Origin: CAG-917 sp028724485
GTDB lineage: Bacteria; Bacillota; Clostridia; Christensenellales; CAG-917
Reading direction: 5' to 3'
Assembly: GCA_028724485.1 (NCBI GenBank)
Contig: JAQYCY010000126.1
Location: forward strand, 1 to 5,995
DNA length: 5,995 nucleotides
Positions 1 through 4,734 of this stretch are shown in pieces. Positions within the stretch are counted from its first letter, which is position 1; the number at the start of each line of letters is the position of its first letter. The notes under the pieces are model-generated. The model did not search any database. It was not told where the DNA came from and saw only the letters and a program-made list of their open reading frames with translations. A program made the position numbers and the translations under genes.

Positions 1-626
1 GCACGAATTACGAATGCTACAAAGGACTTTATTCGAGTTTCAATTCGATGAACCTTTTTGAAATTGCTCACTCGTTAAACCGTCAATTCGGATATGAAAA
101 TTGGGCGCTTTATCGTGGCAATCATTTTCTGTGCTTTGCCGACAACCACGACGTAACGAGAATTGCGAGCTTGTTAAACGACAAAAACGCAATTTATCCG
201 CTTTACGGAATTCTGTTCGGAATGAACGGAATACCGTGTCTCTATTACGGTAGCGAGTGGGGCGAAACGGGCGTTAAAGGACACGGAAGCGATGACGAAT
301 TAAGGCCGAGTTTCGATAAACCGCAATGGAATGAACTTTGCGACTACATAGCGAAACTTGCGAAAATTCATAAAAGCAGCGACGCGTTGGTTTGGGGCGG
401 ATACAGAAACGTCACGATAACGAACAAACAACTGGCGTTTGAAAGAGCGACCGACAAAGAGCAAGTTCTTGTTCTGACAAATGCAGACGGAAGCGAATTT
501 TCAATTCATTTAAACGGATTTGAAAATCGCAAAGCAATAGATATGTTTACGAATAAAGAGATATATCTTGAAAACGGCAACTATCTTTTAAAGCCTTACG
601 AAACGGCGTATCTCAAAATGATTTAA
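1..626 (+). CDS. GH13 family glycosidase (alpha-amylase superfamily), C-terminal part, 5' end outside window
   Basis: The reading frame is open from the left edge (first full codon at position 3), so the gene is cut by the window; about 207 residues are visible. The first codons give NYECYKGLYSSFNS, which continues smoothly into the later sequence, so the ATG at 48 is internal. The motif FADNHDVTR (Asp codon 150-152) is conserved region IV of GH13 enzymes, whose Asp is the transition-state stabiliser. It is followed by a GIPCLYYGSEWGETG stretch typical of the end of the barrel. From about position 400 on, the sequence looks like the C-terminal beta-sandwich domain. The catalytic nucleophile and acid/base regions lie upstream, outside the window. 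The likely role is hydrolysis of alpha-glucosidic bonds in maltodextrin-like substrates, but the exact specificity (alpha-glucosidase, neopullulanase-like or amylase) cannot be told from this end. No signal peptide can be judged. A terminator follows directly. Confidence 0.9.
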   Translation, partial: TNYECYKGLYSSFNSMNLFEIAHSLNRQFGYENWALYRGNHFLCFADNHDVTRIASLLNDKNAIYPLYGILFGMNGIPCLYYGSEWGETGVKGHGSDDELRPSFDKPQWNELCDYIAKLAKIHKSSDALVWGGYRNVTITNKQLAFERATDKEQVLVLTNADGSEFSIHLNGFENRKAIDMFTNKEIYLENGNYLLKPYETAYLKMI

Positions 627-653
627 AAACCTGCATAAAGCAGGTTTTGTTTT
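626..653 (+). terminator. Intrinsic terminator of the GH13 gene
   Basis: A perfect 9-bp stem (626-634 with 640-648, core CCTGC/GCAGG) closes a 5-nt loop ATAAA. The 3' arm runs into TTTTGTTTT. It begins at the last base of the glycosidase stop codon, so it separates that gene from the sigma-factor operon. Confidence 0.88.
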
Positions 654-670
654 ATCAAAACTCGTTTTTT

Positions 671-688
671 ATTGAAAAACCTTTCAAT
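671..688. promoter_or_regulatory. Perfect inverted repeat over the -35 box, possible operator
   Basis: ATTGAAA (671-677), a 4-nt spacer AACC, then TTTCAAT (682-688) form a perfect 7-bp dyad. It covers the -35 hexamer of the predicted sigma-factor promoter and the first part of its spacer, where a dimeric repressor would block RNA polymerase. No regulator is identified, and in such A/T-rich DNA a dyad of this size could arise by chance. Confidence 0.4.
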
Positions 689-700
689 ATGTTTTAAAAT
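672..700 (+). promoter_or_regulatory. Sigma-A-type promoter of the sigma/anti-sigma operon
   Basis: TTGAAA (672-677) and TAAAAT (695-700) are separated by exactly 17 nt and each matches the housekeeping consensus at 5 of 6 positions. The expected transcription start is near 707, just upstream of the AAGGAG at 716-721. This suggests basal transcription by the housekeeping sigma factor rather than strict self-activation by the ECF factor. Confidence 0.65.
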
Positions 701-731
701 AAAAAAGAAATATTTAAGGAGTATGCAACAA

Positions 732-773
732 ATGGGCGTTGCAGGGTGTTTAATTGATGATTATGGACAATAG
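732..773 (+). CDS. Possible 13-residue leader peptide overlapping the sigma-factor start
   Basis: ATG at 732 follows the best ribosome binding site in this leader (AAGGAG, 716-721) at a 10-nt spacing. It reads MGVAGCLIDDYGQ and stops at TAG 771-773. It lies in a different frame from the sigma gene and ends just after that gene's candidate starts (757 and 763). Terminating ribosomes could therefore re-initiate there, giving translational coupling. A 6-bp hairpin, TGCAAC (724-729) with GTTGCA (738-743), places this ATG in its loop. No homology is claimed for the peptide. The alternative is that the AAGGAG serves the sigma gene in some other way and the short ORF is accidental. Confidence 0.35.
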   Translation: MGVAGCLIDDYGQ

Positions 774-1266
774 GGCGCTGAATAAGCTGTTACTTAAAAT
801 TGCCGACGGTGACGATTCTGCCCTTTCAAAGCTGTACGAAGAAACGAAAAAAGGTGTATTTGCCTTTGTTTTGTACTACCTATCGAAAGAAGACGCAGAA
901 GACGTTATGCAAGACGTTTATCTTGCAATAAGGGCAAACGCAAATAAGTATACGGCCGATACGAATGCTAAGGCGTGGATTTTGCAAATAGCGAAAAATC
1001 ACGCTCTCAACAAAATTAAAAAGAACAAAAGGAACGTGCCTCTTGACTTGGCCATCGATAAAGGGGAAACGAGCGAGTATGACGGCATAACCGACGTTAT
1101 GCGCAAAGTGCTTTCAGACGAAGAATTCGAAATTGTCACTTTGCACGTAGTGTGGGGTTATAAACATAAGGAAATAGGCGAGATGTATTCCGCTCCGACG
1201 GGAACTATAACGTCGAAATACAAAAGAGCCGTAGAAAAGGTAAAAGCGGCTTTAAAGGAGGTGTGA
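757..1266 (+). CDS. ECF-type RNA polymerase sigma factor
   Basis: This 169-residue protein has the two-domain layout and length usual for extracytoplasmic-function sigma factors. A sigma-2 domain spans about residues 25-92 and includes the region-2 signature around YLSKEDAEDVMQDVYLAI (core-binding and -10 recognition) and a basic end, NKIKKNKR. A linker of about 20 residues leads to a sigma-4 domain (about 113-165) with a helix-turn-helix, GYKHKEIGEMYSAPTGTITS, for -35 recognition. ATG 757 is preferred because AGGGTG (743-748) lies 8 nt upstream. TTG 754 and ATG 763 (MDNRAL) are alternatives, and none has a strong ribosome binding site of its own. The stop lies one base before the next ATG, so the pair is one operon. 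The neighbour is the probable cognate anti-sigma factor. RsgI-like proteins classically pair with SigI, whereas this protein has the ECF sigma-2/sigma-4 layout. Confidence 0.93.
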   Translation: MIMDNRALNKLLLKIADGDDSALSKLYEETKKGVFAFVLYYLSKEDAEDVMQDVYLAIRANANKYTADTNAKAWILQIAKNHALNKIKKNKRNVPLDLAIDKGETSEYDGITDVMRKVLSDEEFEIVTLHVVWGYKHKEIGEMYSAPTGTITSKYKRAVEKVKAALKEV

Positions 1267-1267
1267 T

Positions 1268-2359
1268 ATGAATTGGAAAAAACAATGGCTTAATGAATTG
1301 TCCGAAAAAGCTCCGAAAGCAGAAAAATTAAATGTCACGCCTAACGGCGGAGGAACAGTTGCGCTTAAAAAGAAAGCCGGCATAACGACAGTCGCAATTG
1401 TCGCTTTTTTAGCGTTGTTCCCTATCATATTTTTGTGTTTGTGGTTTACCGTGTTTAAACAGCCGACAGACGTTGATTTTGGCGGTGACTTTGTCGCAGT
1501 GGAAATCAATCCGTCCGTTGTGTTTAGTTTGGACAAAAACGGAAAGGTGGAAAAAGCGGTAAGTTTAAACGGGGACGCCGACCTTATTTTGTCAAACGAG
1601 AATGCAAAATCCGCTATTATAGGAAAGAGCGTCAATGATGCGCTAAATGCCTACGTCGATTATGCGGCAAAACTCGGCTACGTCAATTTGCTTCTTGACG
1701 CCGTAAAAGTTTCCGGTACGTCGGAAAAAACCGTCGATAAAGCGATTTCGTCACTTGAAAATCATTTAAAAAAAGACGGAATTTATTCTGCTGTGGTAAA
1801 CGGTGGCTATGACGGTGAAAACGTAGCAAAACTTTGCGGTTCAAAAGCGGAGCTTGGCGAAATAGCGAAAAAAATTAAAGATATGGAAAGTTTCGCCTTT
1901 GAAAACGAGGCAAAATTTTTGACGTTTGACGCTATTCTTGAAAAGTACAAAAAAGAAATTTTGCTGATGCCCGAAATAAAGAATTATATTGTAGAAGTTC
2001 TCTGTTCGGAAAAAAGTCCGCTTGACGAGCGTGTAAAAACTCAAGTACGCTATCTTGCTCAGTATTATCCGGAAGAATTTTTGGAAAAACTTGAAGAATG
2101 GAAGAAACTTGCCGAAGCGATTGCTCCGTCATTTGCCGACAGTATCCTTGATTTTATCGACTTGCCAAAAACCCTCAATGAGTATTTTGAGAAAGTTGTA
2201 AAAGCGATCAAATATGATTTTGAGAAAAAACTAAGCGTGAATATGCCGAAATACAATTTGCCGCGAGAAGAAATAACGACGGAAGCATACGAGGAGTTTT
2301 TAAAGGGCATAGAGGAGACTTACGGTTCGGTCGAAAAGTTTTGGGAAAGCAAAAGGTAG
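1268..2359 (+). CDS. Probable membrane anti-sigma factor with RsgI-like ectodomain
   Basis: This 363-residue protein starts 1 nt after the sigma-factor stop, with a near-perfect site AAGGAGGTG (1255-1263) lying inside the end of the sigma gene; this implies tight translational linkage. Order of parts: a charged cytoplasmic N-terminus of about 36 residues (MNWKKQWLNELSEKAPK); one transmembrane helix, about 38-63; then an outer domain, about 74-170, with VAVEINPSVVFSLDKNGKV. That pattern matches the ectodomain of RsgI-type anti-sigma factors, including the Asn81-Pro82 pair where self-cleavage is reported in that family. Residues about 195-363 are predicted helical, rich in Lys and Glu, with no recognised domain. 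The N-terminus shows no Cys/His zinc-binding (ZAS) motif and does not clearly resemble the RsgI N-terminal domain, so the sigma-binding role rests on operon position, topology and ectodomain. Inferred role: hold the ECF factor at the membrane and release it on an external signal. Confidence 0.8.
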   Translation: MNWKKQWLNELSEKAPKAEKLNVTPNGGGTVALKKKAGITTVAIVAFLALFPIIFLCLWFTVFKQPTDVDFGGDFVAVEINPSVVFSLDKNGKVEKAVSLNGDADLILSNENAKSAIIGKSVNDALNAYVDYAAKLGYVNLLLDAVKVSGTSEKTVDKAISSLENHLKKDGIYSAVVNGGYDGENVAKLCGSKAELGEIAKKIKDMESFAFENEAKFLTFDAILEKYKKEILLMPEIKNYIVEVLCSEKSPLDERVKTQVRYLAQYYPEEFLEKLEEWKKLAEAIAPSFADSILDFIDLPKTLNEYFEKVVKAIKYDFEKKLSVNMPKYNLPREEITTEAYEEFLKGIEETYGSVEKFWESKR

Positions 2360-2395
2360 TTTCGTGCATAGCGAGGCGATGAAACTAATACTTTT
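2357..2395 (+). terminator. Weak terminator or attenuator hairpin at the end of the anti-sigma gene
   Basis: TAGTTTCGT (2357-2365) pairs with ATGAAACTA (2379-2387), including one G-U pair. The loop is 13 nt and is followed by ATACTTTTT. The hairpin includes the stop codon itself. The stem is A/U-rich and the U-tract starts four bases away, so partial termination is more likely than complete. It could lower read-through into the lipoprotein gene. Confidence 0.4.
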
Positions 2396-2424
2396 TGACA
2401 GATGATACTAAGTTTAGCGATAAA
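2395..2424 (+). promoter_or_regulatory. Candidate promoter for the lipoprotein gene
   Basis: A consensus -35 box TTGACA (2395-2400) is followed after 18 nt by GATAAA (2419-2424), which matches the -10 consensus at only 4 of 6 positions. It would give a leader of about 85-90 nt for the lipoprotein gene. The perfect -35 is persuasive but the -10 is weak, so the gene could also be read from the upstream operon or by the ECF factor. Confidence 0.35.
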
Positions 2425-2450
2425 AGCCGAAACGGCAATAAAAAAATAAA

Positions 2451-2462
2451 TTGTTGCAACAA
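2451..2462. repeat. 12-bp perfect palindrome upstream of the lipoprotein gene
   Basis: TTGTTGCAACAA reads identically on both strands and lies 57 nt before the lipoprotein ATG. The word TGCAACAAA inside and just after it (2454-2462) also occurs in the sigma-factor leader at 724-732. It could be a shared regulatory word or a coincidence. Confidence 0.4.
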
Positions 2463-2519
2463 AACGCCTATTATGATTGTTTAATAGACAAATACAAATT
2501 CAATAAAGCGGAGGTGCTT

Positions 2520-4052
2520 ATGAAACAAAAAATTGCAATCATTCTTTGTTTGGCTTTAGTCTTAGTATTAGGTTTGACTTTGGTAGCTTGTAACAAAGAT
2601 ACGGAAAAAGAAGCAACAGCTAAATCGTTCGTAAGCCTTGACATTAACCCTGAAATCAATTTAACTTTAGACAAAAACAACAAGGTTATAAGTGTCAGCG
2701 GAGCTAACGAAGACGGACAAGTTTTACTTTACGGCGAAAAGGGCATCATCGGCGTTGACGTCGAAACGGCGGTAGGCAATATCGTAAATCTTGCAATTAA
2801 ATACGGCTATCTTGACGAAAACAACACAGTAGTCGGAACAAGCGTAAGTTCATCGATTGGAAATGCCGACAAAATTCTTGCGAAAGTAAATGCAAAAATT
2901 GAAGCGACAAAAGACGAAGACGGAAAACTTACGATTAAGGCGGACGCAAGCGGCTCGTTTGCTCTTCTTAGAGAATATGAAAACTTTAAGGCAATTCACG
3001 CCGACGTCGACATAAGCCTTGCCGATTTCAAACTCGCATTAGCGGCGTCTGAAACGGGCGAAGTAACTCTTGAAGTGGCCGTCAAACTCGACACTTCAAA
3101 ACTTATCAAAATCGTGAACGATGCTCAAAAGAAAGCTGCCGAATATGCGACCGAAGCATATGACGACGCTGTAGAAATGGCTAATGCTGTTTACGAACAA
3201 GCGTTAAAAGCGGCAGACTCTGCGGCGTATATCGAATTTTACGGAAAGCGCATTGCTAAAATCGCAACCAATCTCGATTATGCAGACACTGTCTATTACG
3301 GCGGACTCTACGGAATGTACGCTTCAACGTCGGCAGGACTTAAAGTTACGTCGGCAGGCATAAAGGCGGCAAACAAAGTCGCTACTTACGCCCTTGACGA
3401 AGCGCAAATCAAAAAGATTGCCACAGCTCTCGGATTTACCGATGAAGACGTAAACAAACTTAAAGACAGCAACGGAAATATTACGATTGAAAGCATCGAG
3501 GCTTATGCAAACAAATATTTCAAAAACAGCGAACAAACCCAAGAAATTAAAGCAAAGGCTGAAGCGTTGAAAAAAGCGTTAAACGATATCCAAATAGATA
3601 TCAGAATTGAAATTGACGGCAAAGTCAAAGAATATTCTTTAAATATCGAAAAGGTTGTCAAAGCAGGCGAGGATGCCTCTGCCGCTTTAAACAATACGCT
3701 TGCTTCGGTTATGAGTCGCCTTCCGGAAGAATTCCAAACCTATCTTAACGATTTTGAGGTAGCTGCCAAAAAAGTCAGAGCGGTGCTTAAAGGCGAAGAA
3801 GGCGCAATGGACAATCTTGACGAATATATCAAAGAGTTAGACGCAAAAGCCGACGAGATACTCGGAAAAATCAAGCAAGATATGACGGAAAAAGACAAAC
3901 AAGAGTTGCAAGAAATCAAGGATAGAAACGCAAAAGCATTGACCGACGCAAAAGCTAAGTTTGACAAGAGCTTGTCAGACGCTAAAAACGAAGCAATGAA
4001 ATTCTTGCAAGAGAAAAAGGATGCGAGAAGACCAACCCCTATTGAAGGTTAA
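2520..4052 (+). CDS. Lipoprotein with RsgI-like domain and long helical C-terminus
   Basis: The ATG at 2520 is chosen because GGAGG (2510-2514) lies 5 nt upstream and because it begins a textbook lipoprotein signal: MKQK, a hydrophobic run, then the lipobox LVAC with Cys24. The 510-residue precursor should be lipidated and held on the outer face of the membrane. Residues about 36-130 contain FVSLDINPEINLTLDKNNKV, which aligns directly with VAVEINPSVVFSLDKNGKV of the upstream membrane protein, followed by matching GIIG and YGYLDE/LGYVN segments. The Asn43-Pro44 pair of the RsgI cleavage motif is kept. The rest is mostly helical and rich in Ala and Lys (about 195-250, 340-355, 410-500, the last probably coiled coil). 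It includes an EF-hand-like loop, DSNGNITIESIE (316-327), lacking the usual Gly at loop position 6. A PEEF...LDEY arrangement near 402-436 recalls PEEF...LNEY in the anti-sigma protein (268-306). There is no cytoplasmic part, so it is not itself an anti-sigma factor. Function unknown; a sensing partner, decoy or regulon product is inferred. Confidence 0.82.
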   Translation: MKQKIAIILCLALVLVLGLTLVACNKDTEKEATAKSFVSLDINPEINLTLDKNNKVISVSGANEDGQVLLYGEKGIIGVDVETAVGNIVNLAIKYGYLDENNTVVGTSVSSSIGNADKILAKVNAKIEATKDEDGKLTIKADASGSFALLREYENFKAIHADVDISLADFKLALAASETGEVTLEVAVKLDTSKLIKIVNDAQKKAAEYATEAYDDAVEMANAVYEQALKAADSAAYIEFYGKRIAKIATNLDYADTVYYGGLYGMYASTSAGLKVTSAGIKAANKVATYALDEAQIKKIATALGFTDEDVNKLKDSNGNITIESIEAYANKYFKNSEQTQEIKAKAEALKKALNDIQIDIRIEIDGKVKEYSLNIEKVVKAGEDASAALNNTLASVMSRLPEEFQTYLNDFEVAAKKVRAVLKGEEGAMDNLDEYIKELDAKADEILGKIKQDMTEKDKQELQEIKDRNAKALTDAKAKFDKSLSDAKNEAMKFLQEKKDARRPTPIEG

Positions 4053-4075
4053 ACGAGGACTATTCAATTAGGTTT

Positions 4076-4106
4076 AAACAATAAATGCCAAATTCAAACA
4101 ATAAAT
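4076..4106 (+). repeat. 11-nt direct repeat pair
   Basis: AAACAATAAAT occurs at 4076-4086 and 4096-4106, offset by 20 nt. It is low in complexity; the second copy lies partly in the apical loop of the 4082-4145 hairpin. Confidence 0.5.
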
Positions 4107-4145
4107 TTAGGCTAAAGGTTAAAGTATAAGTTTGAAAGGCATTTA
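4082..4145 (+). other. Large imperfect hairpin in the 3' UTR
   Basis: TAAATGCC (4082-4089) pairs with GGCATTTA (4138-4145). After a 3x1 internal loop, TTCAAAC (4093-4099) pairs with GTTTGAA (4130-4136). This gives 15 base pairs around a 30-nt apical loop. Two collinear, perfectly complementary arms of 8 and 7 nt are unlikely to be accidental. No U-tract follows, so it is not a terminator. It could be a stability element or part of a structured RNA. Confidence 0.5.
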
Positions 4146-4203
4146 CAATAAAACCGCAATTTAGAGCCGACAAAAAGTTTAAGCGCAAGTTTAAAGTATA
4201 AGT
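4119..4203 (+). repeat. 13-nt direct repeat pair
   Basis: TTAAAGTATAAGT is present identically at 4119-4131 and 4191-4203, 72 nt apart, in the 3' UTR of the lipoprotein gene. Confidence 0.6.
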
Positions 4204-4267
4204 CGATGAAGATTTGATGAAATAGTTTAAGTTTTAATCAACTACTATTCTCCAAAAGTAGTATAGA

Positions 4268-4310
4268 CAAGATAAAAGCCACGCAAGTGGCTTTTATCTT
4301 GCCCTTTTTA
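4268..4310 (+). terminator. Strong intrinsic terminator with GCAA tetraloop
   Basis: A perfect 15-bp stem (4268-4282 with 4287-4301) is closed by GCAA, a GNRA tetraloop, and followed by CCCTTTTTA. It lies 215 nt past the lipoprotein stop and is the first good terminator after it, so it should end the lipoprotein transcript. No U-tract follows on the other strand, so it is probably not bidirectional. Confidence 0.9.
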
Positions 4311-4734
4311 TGATAATGTTTGTTTAGGGCAAGGTTTGCGATTATGATAAAAAAACAGTAAATCGACGTAATGCGAAAAGATAAAGTTAAGTTAAATAAA
4401 CAACCGCAGTTAAGACGAACTGCAACACAAAACGAAATCGGATAAATTTAATTAGTGAAACTGCCGATTAAGCGTAGCTATTTGACAAATCGGCTAAACA
4501 TAATTAGTCAGGTAAAACAATTAAACAAATCGACTCAATATGTTATCAGGAATAGGCGATAAACTAACCGACCAAATAGCCTATTAAATATAAACATTAA
4601 ACCACTCGACTAAATAGGTTGCTAGTATAAACAGCTAAACCTGCCGTTTAAAAGGCTATTTAGTTGCCGAATAAATAGGAGATAAAATTGCTGATATAAA
4701 CGGTAAAAGAGGCGTTAGCTTATTAAACGTGTGT
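4311..4734. other. Gene-free, repeat-rich intergenic region
   Basis: No ORF of credible length or with a ribosome binding site is seen in these 424 nt; stop codons are frequent in all frames. The stretch holds several short inverted repeats: GCAGTT/AACTGC (4406-4411 with 4418-4423), GCCGATT/AATCGGC (4463-4469 with 4488-4494) and AATAGGC/GCCTATT (4551-4557 with 4580-4586). It also has a 15-nt arm pair with one mismatch (4574-4588 with 4647-4661) and the degenerate repeat units listed separately. A promoter-like TTGTTT-17 nt-TATGAT (4320-4348) could drive an untranslated RNA on the plus strand, but the -35 box is poor. No clear terminator for the minus-strand gene is visible here, only a 6-bp hairpin TTAAAC/GTTTAA (4723-4738) over its stop codon. 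Confidence 0.6.
4569..4709 (+). repeat. Degenerate tandem repeat, unit about 38 nt
   Basis: Three related units begin at 4569, 4607 and 4668. Each has CGA(C), then AAATAG followed by G or C, then TATAAAC (4589, 4626, 4695), then a TAAA-rich tail. The first two units are exactly 38 nt apart and agree at about 27 positions if one base is shifted. The second and third share TTGCT..TATAAAC (12 of 14 bases identical), with an 8-nt insertion in the third. A weaker copy starts with CGAC at 4531, again 38 nt upstream of 4569. The element is not CRISPR-like: units touch or nearly touch, are diverged, and have no unique spacers. Confidence 0.5.

Larger units (their letters stand above)
4053..4267 (+). 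other. Long A/T-rich 3' UTR of the lipoprotein gene with repeats and hairpins
   Basis: No gene is visible in the 215 nt between the lipoprotein stop and its terminator. The stretch carries an 11-nt direct repeat AAACAATAAAT (4076-4086, 4096-4106), a 13-nt direct repeat TTAAAGTATAAGT (4119-4131, 4191-4203), a large hairpin (4082-4145, listed separately) and a small hairpin ACTACT/AGTAGT (4241-4246 with 4257-4262). It would be transcribed as part of the lipoprotein message. Whether it regulates stability or is released as a small RNA is unknown. Confidence 0.5.

Noticed and set aside
1252..1635. 127-codon minus-strand ORF opposite the start of the anti-sigma gene
   Set aside because: It lies wholly antisense to a gene with an excellent ribosome binding site and recognisable domain, has composition typical of an antisense shadow, and shows no motif.
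2379..2405. 8-codon ORF MKLILFDR before the lipoprotein gene
   Set aside because: The only purine-rich site (GAGG, 2373-2376) is 2 nt from the ATG, too close, and the peptide is too short to judge.
2453..2480. ECF-type promoter built on the word TGCAAC before the lipoprotein gene
   Set aside because: TGCAAC resembles some ECF -35 boxes and also occurs at 724 and 4421, but no common -10 box is found at constant spacing, so self-regulation cannot be supported.
2451..2519. Upstream TTG start for the lipoprotein gene
   Set aside because: It would put 23 polar residues before the signal peptide; ATG 2520 has GGAGG at ideal spacing and begins the signal sequence.
4085..4129. 14-codon ORF in the lipoprotein 3' UTR
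   Set aside because: No ribosome binding site, and it coincides with the hairpin; most likely chance.
4371..4445. 24-codon basic ORF (MRKDKVKLNK...)
   Set aside because: No ribosome binding site precedes it and its A-rich codons reflect the base composition; no support for translation.
4431..4709. CRISPR array
   Set aside because: Repeat units are diverged, mostly contiguous and lack uniform unique spacers; no cas gene is present.
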